A DNA stretch of 64,000 bases. It comes from [Phialemoniopsis] sp. UDSM-2020. Its lineage: Eukaryota; Ascomycota; Sordariomycetes; Thyridiales; Thyridiaceae. Each line of letters starts with the position of its first letter. Position 1 is the stretch's first letter. Where the stretch lies: NCBI GenBank assembly GCA_018873225.1, contig JAEILZ010000007.1:992001-1056000 (forward strand). Direction: 5' to 3'. Made by a program: the position numbers and the translations under genes. Shown here one piece after another: positions 14,488 to 25,377 of the stretch. The notes under the pieces were generated by a model. It was not told the DNA's origin. It saw nothing but the letters and a program-made list of their open reading frames with translations, and searched no databases.

Positions 14488-16690
14488 TGTGTGCTGTGTC
14501 TGTGTATGTGTAAGGCGCGTGTATGATCGGCGCTTCGTGGACCTCCGGCGTTCAGACGGTACCCAATCCTTGTGCGAAGTCCGTCTCTCGAATGGGTGGA
14601 GTCTAGCCAACCTCTTCGCATGCGCTCAAATCGTCTGATTGAAATCTGACAGGTGTCTGATGGTGCGCTCGTCGTTGGCCGGGCGTAAGGGTTGGATTTG
14701 AGGGAGGGAGGCAGTCGTAAGGTCTAAGCCGAATCGCGGTGGCGCAATGCGAGTAATGGCCGTTGCCACGAGGGGACTGAGGCAGCTTCGCGACAGACGG
14801 TAGGATGAATGATGCGCGCTTCGTGAAAGCGATCAGAAGAAAATCGCAGAGGCGATTTTAGTGAGTTGCGATGCTTTTTGACGTTGCTGAGGGGCAGCTG
14901 CGATCAAGGTGAGTAGCTGGACAGACAGGAAGGAGCTTCCTCGTCTCAGCTTGGGTGATTCGCTTGGTCCGTTGACTGGGCGAGATATCGAAAATTCGGG
15001 ATCGTTTGCGCCGGGAGAAACGGTTCAGCAAAACGTCATATGAAAAGACGGGTGACGGCTGGGAGCTTTTTTCTATTTTTGTCTATCGGCGATACAAGAG
15101 AGATCGGGAGGCGGGTGCTTGGCAGAAATGCTATACAATTGGAGAAGCAGAACAGACATTAGAGGGGCAGAAAGAATGAAGAAGAAGCTGGACCGAAATC
15201 ACGACTTTGGTTGGAGGCGACGATGACGAGTATGTATGTATGTATGTTCTTGACGATGCTGCTGCTGCTGACAATGGGGGAAAGAAACCCGACTGTCGGT
15301 TGGAAAAGGCGATGCTTGACCGAGGACAAGGGAAAGTTGGAGGAGGAGGGAAGGAAAGAGAGGAAAAGGCTGAGAAAAGGCCAGGTGAGGCTAAGTAAGA
15401 ATTGCGTCAAATTCATGACAAGCAGAGCAAACGAGGCGGCGTCGGACCGTTTGGGGTGACCAAAATCTTGTTGCTACCACGCCGTGCAGCCAGCCATGTG
15501 CTTGACGCTGGGCTCCAACGCCCCCCAAGAAAACAAAATCGGGGCATCCCCTCCATCATGGATCACTAGATTGTCAGGGCCCGGCGGCTACTCATGATTT
15601 GGGTCAAGCTGCCGGCCGGTCTGTAGCTGACTAGCGTTTTAGATCCTCTTGTCCCCTTTCTTACGATCCCCCGTTTGAGTGCTTTTCCCCTCTGTGGTGA
15701 CCATCATATGCTTGGTCCTGAGAGGGGCATGCATCATCGCCATACTGAGCTTACCCGAGCTGGCCGGATTAGGTAGGTACCTACGTAGATACCATAGGTG
15801 GGAGCCCAAGCTGTCAAAGTAATCTCGAGACCACATGAGTTCGCAGGGATGACTTGGGGAATTCAGCCCAAAGTGTAGAAGCGGGCACAATTGAGCGCGA
15901 CGGCGAGGTAAGTACACCGGATCACACGCATGGAAGCTCAGCCCATACAACACTCAAGTAAAGTAGGTAAGCTGGGAGGGACATCATTATCCCCCATCTC
16001 CCTACCTTCGCTTCAACCTTCATGATTCTACATCTGAAGATAAAACAAACTGCACACCATGCATGCAACAATTGTTGCACTCCAGGGTTGTCTGGTGGTA
16101 CATCAGAATCGAGCCCCAGGAACCGCACCCGGGCGGGTTCCGCTATGACCTCATCGGCCCTGCAAGCCAGAGACAATGACCCCCAAAAAAGCAGCAGAGC
16201 CAAGATCACGCCAACCCCATTGTTCCCTCCAGCCGGTGAACCCTTGTTGCTTCCGTTACTGAGCATTTGATTTATCTCGAGATCTACCGGCACAAGATCT
16301 TCAATGTAATTGAGCCCCAAAATTTGACACCTTATCAAGTCACCAGGCACCATACTGCTCCCCAATTGCCGGTCCGCGTCAAGGGTTCGTGACCAACAGT
16401 CGTGAGACAACGACCACCTGAGCTGGAGCATGCGCGATGCTGCTCTCCGTGTCTCTGATTGGCGGCGAGCTCCCAGCCACTTGATTCACACATGCGCACC
16501 ACTTGATCTGACGTGTCACGGCGGTTCCATTCGTGCAATGCTCTGTGTTTGATTGCGACTGGCAACGCATGCTCCTTCGTGCGCTCTCCTATGCTATGAT
16601 CTCCTCCAAAACAAAATCAATCGTGTGTGTATATTCGGCGCCTGTAGAAAAGAAGTCTGGTGTCGAACCTAGATCCTTCGTCGACCCAGC
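14488..16690. other. Gene-poor 2.2-kb stretch
   Basis: No gene could be supported. 15150-15400 is strongly purine-rich on + (pyrimidine-rich on -), as in promoters. A short palindromic run (ggtaggtacctacgtagata) lies at 15771-15790. An open minus frame at 16022-16431 has one hydrophobic segment but lacks other coding signs. Confidence 0.4.
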
Positions 16691-17077
16691 TTAACCGCTC
16701 ATGGGCGCCGCCGCCGACACCAAGCCAGTGCTTGAGCTCTCAGCGCCGTTGTCATCGCCGCCCGTTTCCATGTACCCGTCGCCTTGAGCTTTGCGACGCA
16801 TCTTGCAAGTGCTGCAATAGCGCACCAGGCCTCTGAGGACGAGAAACAGTACCCAGAAGATCCCCAACGGCCAGAGGATAGCCAGCACCATGAAGCAGAG
16901 GCATGACACCAAGCAATCGAGAATTGGATCCTCGCGGAAAATCCGCAGAAGTTTTATCGGTGGTTCTGGCTCGTATAAATGAAGGCTTGCGAGTCCGACG
17001 AACGTGCATACCATGCCTAGAAGGTAGGCGAGCAAGCCGAGAATTAAGAAAGCTCCCTCAATTCCCGAGAGAGCCAT
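16691..17077 (-). CDS. Small two-TM protein, tandem family member 1
   Basis: A single-exon ORF of 128 residues. A first membrane span lies at about 8-31. A short loop follows, then the family's motif in degenerate form (DPILDCLVSCL, 50-60) leading into a second span (55-84) that contains ILWP. A juxtamembrane Cys/basic cluster CSTCKMRRK (88-96) and a polar tail with DGYMETGGDD come next. This is the most diverged copy along with member 2: Arg-Pro of the core motif is lost. The function is unknown. Both termini are probably on the same side of a membrane. Confidence 0.65.
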   Translation of the reverse strand: MALSGIEGAFLILGLLAYLLGMVCTFVGLASLHLYEPEPPIKLLRIFREDPILDCLVSCLCFMVLAILWPLGIFWVLFLVLRGLVRYCSTCKMRRKAQGDGYMETGGDDNGAESSSTGLVSAAAPMSG

Positions 17078-17512
17078 ACTGTTCTAGAGGAGCCTGTAGT
17101 CGCACGAGGGATGTTGATATACCGGCCCGGTGATGGTCTGCCTTGTGAGTGTATGCAATGCGTTGGAGGGTGAGCGCGATGTGTTTGAGCGTAGTGTGTA
17201 TCGGATAAGGAGCGATATTCGAACGAGCCAGTATTGTAATATGGGCAGGTTTTGGCCAAAGGAGAAAACAGATATTATATATCTTCGAGGAGCTTCGGTA
17301 ATATAGAAAGGGGTGGTGACAGTGTTGGCAGTGTCTATTGAAGCAGCGAGTCGTGAGAGCCATACAGCTGCCGTCCGGTTTCCGTAAGGGTCGTCTATCG
17401 ATTCATTCTTGACTCTTGTGATCGCGAACCTGCATATAGGCAGTGCGATTAGTCAAGTCAGATCCATCGAACACGGCTGTAGTGTAGGCTTCACACATAC
17501 CTGCAGTCATGG

Positions 17513-18040
17513 CTAGACCGGTCTGACAACTGTTGAATGATCGTGATTGTTCGAGCCATAAAACAACCTCGGCGGCAACCCTTCCGTCACTCTGCCTTCA
17601 ATGTCCCTCGACCTTTGCTGGGGTAGCCGGCGGTTCCATGAACTCCCTGAAGCTGATTGATCCGACTTGCTACCGCCGTACCCAGCAAAGCCATCTTCGA
17701 CATCATAGGCATGCTTTATAAATTCACGAGTGGCCCATAGCTCCCTTATCTTCCTCGCATGTTTGCAAATGGCCTTCCACACTCTCATTGTAAGGAAATA
17801 TACCGGAAATGATATCGCCAACAGCGGCCCTACGGAATACACCTCGATGGGCCGGAGGCAGACAGGGCACTGGCCGTCGTCAAGGCTTATATAGCGATAG
17901 TTTCTCAACAGCCCATTCTCGATGGCAGCACAGGTTGTGCATTGCATGTGCGAAATCTCAAACGCCACCACCACACATATGATCGGGGAGAAGAGAATGT
18001 AGGAGTATGGCGGTGGGAGTCCAAGGAATTTGAACGCCAT
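17513..18040 (-). CDS. Small two-TM protein, tandem family member 2
   Basis: A single-exon ORF of 175 residues. Span 1 is at about 12-28. A loop with CTTC follows, then DDGQCPVCLRPI (54-65), which aligns with the core of the neighbours (DGCLxCLRP) but has an extra residue. Span 2 is at about 66-86 and lacks the LLWP seen in other copies. The basic helix after span 2 (KHARKIRELW) and a long Ser/Arg-rich tail are particular to this copy. It is transcribed in the same direction as members 1 and 3-6. Confidence 0.6.
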   Translation of the reverse strand: MAFKFLGLPPPYSYILFSPIICVVVAFEISHMQCTTCAAIENGLLRNYRYISLDDGQCPVCLRPIEVYSVGPLLAISFPVYFLTMRVWKAICKHARKIRELWATREFIKHAYDVEDGFAGYGGSKSDQSASGSSWNRRLPQQRSRDIEGRVTEGLPPRLFYGSNNHDHSTVVRPV

Positions 18041-18791
18041 GCCGAATTGTTTGTTCTAGAATGGAATGGAGCTCAATTTACTGTTCGGAATGTTCTAGGG
18101 AGCTATGCTTGTGATTTGTCGTGGCAGAGGGGCGTGAGCTGAGACTGAGACCTGGAGGGGAACGTTGTAATACAATCGAACGGACCCCTTCGAGACTAAG
18201 AAGAAGCTTCTGGAACCGTAAACAATGACGAATGTGGCATTCGAGGGTTCGGGGTTCCGGAGGCTATGCTTTGCACCGAACCATGGCGCTGCGTTCACGG
18301 ATAAGGGAAGCCCGTCAGCGGAGGGAAAAGAACACTCGGGAGATGAATGACGTAGGTTTGCAAGACCTCAAGACTGAAATGGATGGGGAAAGATGTTATC
18401 TGTATTTCTGTGCTGGTTGTAGAATAAGGCAAGGTCTGTCGACCGAGACGCGCCGTCCGTAGCTTCCTCAGTTCTCCAACGTGATGGATTGAGGCAGGAA
18501 CCTTGTCAAGTGGGTGTCAGAAAGGTTGACGGTTTTGGATCAGTCTCTACCCAAATTACTAACAGACTAAATCATCCATTTACGCTTAGGTAGTGGGATA
18601 ATCCTGGTTGATTAGTTAATAATCGAGGTTCATCCACAAGGAAAACCGTCAGCCATTGTGACACCCACTTGCTTGTGCATCTCCAATGAACCTTCCACAA
18701 CCCAAAGCAAAGTAGACCTTCCGACCCTGCGTCTGAAAGACCAAAACAAACGTCGAGTAGTTCCCCTAGTCTTATATGTCCGTGATATCTC
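18041..18791. other. Spacer between array members 2 and 3
   Basis: 750 bp without a supported gene. It presumably contains the promoter of member 2 and the 3' end of member 3. Confidence 0.4.
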
Positions 18792-19169
18792 TCATTTGGT
18801 CCCAGAGGCAACATCAGGATTGGCGGCCTCTAAGTATGCAGGAAGCGCCTCGACGTCCCCTGTCAAGGTAATCTTCCTCTTCCTCCTGATGCCACAGCAG
18901 CTCGCTGCGTCGATAACCGGTGTCCAGCCTTCGGCCATCGGCCTCGTCAGACCCAGGACCACGAGAGCCAGGGGCCATAACAAGCCCGGCAATATGATGA
19001 ACAGTAATGGCCGCAGACAAATGAGGCAGCCGTCTTCGTTGAAGATGCGAGGCTCAAACGAGCGGAAGGGTTGTACGGTCCATATAATCGCTATGCCCAA
19101 GACAGCACCGACTGCATAAAATGGTACGAAGGACGCGGCAAATGAAAGCCACTCCTCGTAAGTCCACAT
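18792..19169 (-). CDS. Small two-TM protein, tandem family member 3
   Basis: A single-exon ORF of 125 residues and one of the clearest copies. Span 1 is at about 9-31. EDGCLICLRPL at 45-55 is followed by FIILPGLLWPLALVVLG (57-73) as span 2. CCGIRRKRK at 91-99 is a candidate juxtamembrane palmitoylation and basic site. GDVEALP in the tail matches the DVELG of members 4 and 7. There is no signal peptide cleavage site and no known domain. Confidence 0.7.
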   Translation of the reverse strand: MWTYEEWLSFAASFVPFYAVGAVLGIAIIWTVQPFRSFEPRIFNEDGCLICLRPLLFIILPGLLWPLALVVLGLTRPMAEGWTPVIDAASCCGIRRKRKITLTGDVEALPAYLEAANPDVASGTK

Positions 19170-19648
19170 GATAAGTTCGGCGTGGTGTGTGACTTTGAAT
19201 GGCCTAGGGCTGGTATTGATGGTTCAATGTTGATGGGAGGAGTGGCGTGACGATTAGTCTCAGCGACAACAAGGAGGGAGTTTTTTCGCGTTGATGTTCT
19301 ATCTGACAAGCTTTCGTTCTCTGGAGATCAGGGTCTCGGGTCCATCTTCTATTTATGCTTCGATACGATTTTACATTACAATGTCAAAGTTCGGCAGTGA
19401 AGGGGGCAGTGTCAAGTCAGGTGCAAATCATTCAGTCGCCTCAACCAGGGAAACAACAACGATAAAGTATTGGCTCGTCGGCTCAGCCTCATTTTTGACT
19501 CCCTACGATCCCCGTCCCACGGTCCAACTTTGCTATCCAGCCAGCATTGAACCCAAGCCCGTATCAAACACCCATCGAAAGTCGAAACAATCTACTGGTG
19601 CACGAATCACCTGCACTCTGAAAGACCCCAGAAGCCCTCCCAGCACTC

Positions 19649-20026
19649 TCAAGGGAGCGGACCAAGTTCCACGTCACACATCTCGAAATCCTTGCCCAGT
19701 TTCGATGCCTTGTTCCTCCCCAGGCAGCAGCAACGCTTTGCTTCCTTGTATGGAACCCAGTTGCGGGGCGTCCCACGAGGGTTCGCCACTTTCGACCAGC
19801 ATATTACCGGCAGGGTCAAGGGCCAGAGCAGACAAGGGATGATGATGAACAGTATTGGTCGTAGGAGCATGCAGCAGGCCACTTCGTTGAAGCAGGGAGG
19901 AAGTCGCAGGCAGCAAAAGACCTGTTTTTGCCAAATCGGTATCGCTGTGAGCGTTGCTGCAATGATGTAACTGCTGATGGCAAAGTAAAGAGTCATCCCG
20001 TGACCTTCGGGGACCATGGTTATCAA
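19649..20026 (-). CDS. Small two-TM protein, tandem family member 4
   Basis: A single-exon ORF of 125 residues. The start may instead be the Met at residue 4 or 11. Span 1 is at about 11-31. CCMLLRPILF (51-60) continues into IIIPCLLWPL (61-70) as span 2. KRCCCLGRNK at 97-106 corresponds to the Cys/basic cluster of member 3. The tail ends CDVELGPLP, sharing DVELG with member 7. Cysteine content is high (10 residues). Confidence 0.7.
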   Translation of the reverse strand: MITMVPEGHGMTLYFAISSYIIAATLTAIPIWQKQVFCCLRLPPCFNEVACCMLLRPILFIIIPCLLWPLTLPVICWSKVANPRGTPRNWVPYKEAKRCCCLGRNKASKLGKDFEMCDVELGPLP

Positions 20027-20519
20027 CTCCCTTTGGGCAAATTGTCGTGTTCAGTGTGCTCGCTGCTCTGATTCGAAGACTTCCTCAGTGATGACCTAGT
20101 AGATGACCTCGACCCTGTCCATGAACACACGTTAGCACATAACAGTTTCCATTTCCGAGAATGCGCTCAGTGAGACTGCATACCAAGGCTTGTTTGTCGC
20201 GACAAAGATCTTTCAGAATACGAGATTCAACCGAACGTGTTCGTCCTTTTCGGAATTGCAGTTGTGCATCGCCACAGAAGGTCGGTGCAGCGCTTAAATA
20301 CCGGTGGAGAGCAATCTACGACGTGTCCTGTAAGGCACCGGACGAGCGCAAGTTATGTGAGCTGTTTAGCAAGTTTACGCCCACGGTTGCTCTCGTCGTG
20401 CCCGTCCATTGAAGATACGGGTTGACTGGTCTGCTACACATTCCGGGAACCAAGCAGATACGCGAGTTCAGGAGATTACATCAAGATCAAATATGGCATA
20501 GATGTAACATAACTCTAGG

Positions 20520-21029
20520 TCATCGAGGATGTCTATCAATAGTAATCGTATTGATATCTCTTCCCAAAACCCGCGCAGCCGTCAGTGGGCCATTTCCCTC
20601 ATTTCCCTTCACCTCCTTAAGACCAATATCATCGTGGTGAGATTGGGTTGCAGCACCTGTCTCGGCGGACTCAACATTCCCAGCGAGGGACGAATATTCC
20701 GGTTCTCCAGCTGCGTCGGTGCACAACCTTCTAGTTCCCGCCTGCTGTTTGCGACCACTGGACGGGTTTTCACCACCCATGGCCCTGTCGAACGCTATAC
20801 CGATAAGAATAATCGGTATGAAGACAATAAACGCGCAAGCAAACAAAGGCCAGAGAAGGGCCGGCAAGATGCCGAAGATCAAAGCCCTGAGAGGCCTGGG
20901 GAAAGCATCGTAGTGGCTCTCTGGGGGATACCAGCTTTTTGGTGTTCTCCTGTGTATAGCGTATCCGAACAACATGCCCAGTGCCACGAAGATGTAGGCT
21001 ATGAGGTATAATGTTGTGAAAACCGACAT
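20520..21029 (-). CDS. Small two-TM protein, tandem family member 5
   Basis: A single-exon ORF of 169 residues. Span 1 is at about 4-24. The core motif has lost its cysteine but keeps RPLRALIFGILPALLWP (45-61), nearly the same second span as members 6 and 7 (FGVLPCLLWP, FGVIPSLLWP). A long polar cytosolic-type tail of about 80 residues follows, with no cysteine cluster directly after span 2. Confidence 0.68.
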   Translation of the reverse strand: MSVFTTLYLIAYIFVALGMLFGYAIHRRTPKSWYPPESHYDAFPRPLRALIFGILPALLWPLFACAFIVFIPIILIGIAFDRAMGGENPSSGRKQQAGTRRLCTDAAGEPEYSSLAGNVESAETGAATQSHHDDIGLKEVKGNEGNGPLTAARVLGRDINTITIDRHPR

Positions 21030-21515
21030 TGTGCTGAATTATCATTGGGCTTTGATTTGTCGAGGAGAAGGTACTGCTGTGGTCGTTGTTCTAGGAATCA
21101 TCGGCACGATTCTTGTGCGTTGCAATAAATGCAGAGAACAAGGATGGGGCAGGGCTTATGTCCCAGTGATAGAGAACAGAAATGTGATAACTTGGCCAGA
21201 TATCCTATGTGATACTGGTGTGGTCAGATGGTCTAGCTAGCCTTTGGGAACGAAAAGGGGCAGTGCCTCATTTCTACCATGGCAACTTGGAACTCTCAGT
21301 ACGTGCACATGCTAAGCGCGGGAAACACAGCCACAGAAAAGAAACCCTCATCCATATCTGCGAGCATCAGACATATGTCGCGCGATCGATTTGGTTGCAT
21401 GTGCGCGGAGATTGAGTGGGAAAAGAGCATGTTGTCTCATAGTCCTTTGGAGCTCTGGTTGCGATCAAGCCCCGACCCAGTCCGGCATGCAAGCTGACCC
21501 CCCTCTTCTTCCTTC

Positions 21516-21938
21516 TCAGTCTTTCGAAGAACGCTTGTCCGCAGTTCCGTCAGAGCCAGACTGATCACTGGCCGGAGCTGCTAGCTCTGCAGCTCTGCAG
21601 GTACGTCTTAGCTCGGTGTCCTCGTCATCTCTCTTGTGCTTCATCTTGAGCTTAAAGCAGGTACTAGAGTTTCTGAGTGATCTTGTGCAAAACTTGCCCA
21701 GGCAAGCTACCACGAGTACTACCACCAATACAGGCCACAGCAGACATGGCAAAACGCCAAACACCAGTGGCCGCACCAGCGCAAGGCAGCCGTCTGATTA
21801 GAATATTTTGGGTATATGCTTCTTGAGATCGGTTGCAGCCACATACTGGCTGAGTAGAGCCAATGCGACGATGCCGTACAGTGCTAGTCCAACATATCCA
21901 AAACTGTGACCGACTGCCTCGTCCCGGGACACGACCAT
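21516..21938 (-). pseudogene. Two-TM tandem family member 6, interrupted by an in-frame TAA
   Basis: From the ATG at 21938 the frame reads 46 residues with a first span (YVGLALYGIVALALLSQYVA). It meets TAA at 21798-21800, then continues open to 21516. The sequence after the stop is the family core: SDGCLALVRPLVFGVLPCLL, then WP, STCFKLKMKHKR and DTELRR. The stop sits where member 7 has the Tyr of VFYKEGCL, so a one-base change of a Tyr codon would explain it. Recent inactivation, an assembly error or readthrough are possible. The second half also has a Met just after the stop (21776), but it lacks span 1. Confidence 0.75.
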
Positions 21939-22401
21939 TGTAGAGAGGTTTTGATAGCTTTATTTCGGGTTTAAAAGTGTGAGCAGTGTATTTCGGTGAG
22001 TGAGAAGTTAGAGAAAGGTCATCAGGCGCTAGAGAGTTAGAAAGATCTTGACAGTCAAATCATTGCATTTTTATAGCACACAAAACTTCGACGAAAAGCT
22101 GTCCTCAAGAGAAGCCTGCAAGTGTCATAATCGGTCGCCCCGAGCTGTTCCATGGATCATGCAGACGCTACGTAAAAAATGGGCTGTGCAGACCAACGAA
22201 GTCTTTCTGCGGTCGCTGTCCAAGCCTTGCAGTTGAAACGAAAGTTTATTCCCATTGCGCCCCCCTCGCTCGATTTTCGACTGAAAAGAGATATTTGAAG
22301 GTCTTAAAGACTCATCACCATTTCCCTGTCTCCTATCCTCCCGACTTGGTGCTCTTCACAAGCGACTCAAGCGAGAATAAACGAACACCGTTTCCCAACA
22401 C
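21939..22401. promoter_or_regulatory. Divergent promoter between array members 6 and 7
   Basis: 463 bp between divergent start codons of two paralogs. It is AT-rich with a pyrimidine-rich stretch (22318-22345) before the ATG at 22402. No ORF of note. Confidence 0.4.
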
Positions 22402-22977
22402 ATGATGAAAAGACCATACAACATCCTGCTCGGCCTTTGGCTTGGCATCGCGGGATTGTGTTTCCTCGGCTACCTGCTCCCCTCAAAGGAGGACTGCAAA
22501 CGCATCCCAGAGGTCTTTTACAAAGAAGGCTGCCTCGTCCCTCTCCGGCCCATCATCTTTGGAGTGATCCCATCTCTACTGTGGCCAGCTGCGATCGTAT
22601 TTGGAATACTGTTTGTGATATGTGCGGCCATCTGGGAGATTCTCAAGAAGCTCTTTGCCCACACGGAGACCTGTCTTGGTATCAGAATAGCTGAGCCCGA
22701 TGTAGAGTTGGGAATCACACCGCAGCATAAGGCTGAAAAGGCCCTACGCAAGACGTTCTCGACCAACGCAGAGCCAGTGCCTCAAAATGTTGCGAATGAG
22801 AATGTCGAAAACGCCGGGCCTATCAGCCCCTCTGCCATTGCTTCGACACCTGACGTTGTTCTTCCCCAACCACCCCCTCCGGCCTACACCAAGACACCAA
22901 GCATCGGTACACGGGCAATCAGCAAGACGACGAACGCAGGACCAGACTCTGAGCGGCCATTAGGGTCGGATACTTGA
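22402..22977 (+). CDS. Small two-TM protein, tandem family member 7
   Basis: A single-exon ORF of 191 residues, the only copy on the plus strand. Span 1 is at about 8-26. KEGCLVPLRPIIFGVIPSLL (41-60) then WP and a hydrophobic run to about 80 form the signature and span 2. ETCLGIRI (89-96) and PDVELG follow, as in member 4. The tail is about 90 residues, Pro/Thr-rich (LPQPPPPAY), the longest of the family and probably disordered and cytosolic. Its similarity to member 6 across the divergent promoter suggests an inverted duplication. Confidence 0.72.
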   Translation: MMKRPYNILLGLWLGIAGLCFLGYLLPSKEDCKRIPEVFYKEGCLVPLRPIIFGVIPSLLWPAAIVFGILFVICAAIWEILKKLFAHTETCLGIRIAEPDVELGITPQHKAEKALRKTFSTNAEPVPQNVANENVENAGPISPSAIASTPDVVLPQPPPPAYTKTPSIGTRAISKTTNAGPDSERPLGSDT

Positions 22978-23300
22978 GCATTTGTCGACAGAGCACCTAT
23001 TACATTGGCATCGTCCTACCAAAGCGGGGATATCTGGGGCGAGTGGCATGCGTGGTGGATTGAAGCTCACATGGAGATTAGTGAACTGTTGATTATATTT
23101 CTCTTTTGGCACAAATTCAATATGTACGGACCGTCCAAGCTACCACGGATGTCTTTGTGGTGCTGCAATAATCCACGCCAGTGAATAGATCGTAAGAGAT
23201 GCTTCCACACTCAACTCACCTGATCTTCACTTTCGTAGCATCTAGCCCACACAAAAAATAACATTCTTCCACAAAAAGGCAAAAGGAATAGGCGAATAAG

Positions 23301-23406
23301 TGGTCTTAGTGGAATCGAACCGCAGTCGTCAAGATACCCAGCGTTGGCTTGCAATAGGCACAGGAGTTACAATCTCATTCGTCCCGACCACTATGGCATG
23401 TTGCCA
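23301..23406 (-). pseudogene. Degenerate tRNA-Tyr-like element with an intron-like insert
   Basis: On the minus strand a box-B-like GGTTCGATTCC is perfect. An anticodon arm can be drawn as TGAGA-TTGTAA...AT-TCTTG with a GTA anticodon, split by a roughly 31-nt insert at the position where nuclear tRNA-Tyr genes carry an intron. The T stem has mismatches and only about three base pairs of the acceptor stem can form, so the gene looks decayed. Functional status is doubtful. Confidence 0.35.
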
Positions 23407-23549
23407 GTTTTTCATCGCCGTTAGTGAAGTTGATCGCTATTCTTCCCTATAAGGTCTTAGACCCTCAGACACTGAGTTTCCCAAGTGTATTACATATTGT
23501 TCTTTTGGAATTCTACTGCCTTAGATCCTCAAAAATTACCAGTCTCCCT

Positions 23550-25377
23550 TCAAAAACTTTCAGGCGCCAAGGCTGTGTTCGTAACTTTTCCCAGCCCGAC
23601 GCCAAAAACACCAACAACACTTGCCGCAGCCATGCCACCGGCGACCACAAAGGCGCGGGTCAGAGCTCTACTAAAGTCGGCCACCATGCTCAAGTCGCCC
23701 ACGGCCACCGGCGCCCCGGCGTCGACGTCAACGCTCCCCAGACGTACCGCGAAGGCTGCATGCGCGACACTCAGACCCAGCGCAGGGCCAAGATTCTGAC
23801 AAAACATCACCGCGGCTAGTCCAACTGGCGCATCACGGGCCGGCAGGAAGGTCTGGACCGCAACGGTCGGCACCTCGGCCGCGCTGCCGATGCCTAAGCC
23901 CGCTACGGCGCTAAGCGGAATCCACACTGCCGGCCCTGTGGAGGGGGACAAGTAGGCCGAGAGTAGAACTGAAGAGAGCGAGGTCAACAGTGTGCCTACT
24001 AGCAAGGGAGGAAGGATATGCGGAGTTGTCTTGGCGCGGGCGAGGACGTGAGACGAAGCGAGGATTGCAATCGTGAAGGGAATGCAAAGGGATAAGAGGC
24101 GGACGGCGGAGAACTGTGGAGAGGTGGACTGGACTTGTTGGTGGAAGAGTGGTAGCTTCGAAATTTGTCAGTAGGGAGCGGTCTTGATGTAATGCTGAGT
24201 AGGCTTACGTAGTAGATGATGACGAAAAACGCGCCCTCGAGGAAGAACGCGTATATGCAGCTCCAGAGCACGATGGGTGTTGATATCACGCGTGCGGGCA
24301 CCAGGGCCGCATCGCCAATGTACCACTGCCACGCTATGAAGAGCAACGAGATCACAGTGGACGCGACGAAAAGTGCTATCGTGCGGCCATCTTGCCAGCC
24401 ATCCGACGAGCCAAGTTCTAGGGCCGTGATGAGCGTTGTTACGGCTGGAAAGAGCAATGCTGTGCCGAGAAAGTCGATCTTCTTTAAACGTTGCAGGTAC
24501 GGCACTTGGGCTTCCCCTCCTGGGATCGGCGGAACCTTGACGAAGAACATGAGAGCAAGGATTGGCGGGACTGCAAATGGGAGGTTGATGTAGAAACACC
24601 TGCATCACAAGCACTTATCAGCTCCACTGATCTCGTATGACTGAAGGAAAACCCACTCACCACCGCCAAGTAAGATAACTTCCCGCGAACAGTCCGCCCA
24701 CCACGGGACCAACCACCGCCGCCAGACCATACACAACGCCCATCCAGCCGACATAGAGTGGCAGATTAGCCTCCGGCAGCGCTGCGGCGAATAGCGCGAT
24801 GGTGCCGCTCATGAGCCCCGCGGCACCAACGCCCGCAATTGCTCTACCCACAATGAGCACAACCGACGAAGGGCCAGTAGCGCAGACGAGACTTCCTGCT
24901 TCGAAGACGGCCAGAGAGCAGACGAACACGGGACGTGGATTAAAAAGGGCGTACAGCTGACCGAAGAGGAGCTGGGCTGCGCAGAGGGTTAGGAGATAGG
25001 ATGAGCCGTACCACTGTGGCGCTCGGTCAGATTTTGTGTGTTGGGAGCACGAGAAGGTTCAGGGGTCAAGGTCTTACACCGATGTCAGACAAGGAGTGGA
25101 AGTCCTTGGTGATCTCTGGGATGGCGGTTGCGATGATTCCTTCGTCTAAAAAGGGACAGAGGACACCGCATGTGATGGAGAGCCAGATGGCAAAGGCTTT
25201 TGCCTTGGTGATGTTGGCGTTTGGATCGACAATGATTGAGGTCGCTGTTGGTGACTCCGGGAGGTTTTCAGGAACATTGGCATCGTTGATGTCACTGAGC
25301 TCCATAAGTTCAAGGGCATCACTGGACTGTCGTGGACTGAACTTGTCGACGCTCTTGCCAGTTCGCTCCATGTGCAT
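23550..25377 (-). CDS. MFS drug:H+ antiporter, DHA2 (14-TM) type
   Basis: Four exons (introns 25014-25077, 24600-24660 and 24156-24208) give 549 residues from the ATG at 25377. The frame is open a little further upstream but without an ATG, so an extra 5' exon cannot be excluded. After a polar N-terminus, TM1 carries the D1-type motif LDEGIIATAIPEI. WYGSSYLLTLCAAQLLFGQL and GRAIAGVGAAGLMSG match MFS motifs. The antiporter motif C appears as GVVYGLAAVVGPVVGG. CFYINLPF and FFVIIYYLPLFHQ are typical of fungal exporters of toxic metabolites or drugs at the plasma membrane. The substrate is unknown. Confidence 0.88.

Noticed and set aside
16022..16431. Minus-strand open frame with one hydrophobic segment next to the two-TM array
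   Set aside because: It lacks the array signature, has an unlikely N-terminus and no splice or promoter support.
23205..23300. Possible Cdc37 or tRNA neighbours as part of a mobile element with long terminal repeats
   Set aside because: No paired long repeats were seen around 23-26.5 kb.
24168..24614. Minus-strand frame overlapping the MFS gene
   Set aside because: It is an out-of-frame shadow. The real frame there reads continuous transporter spans.
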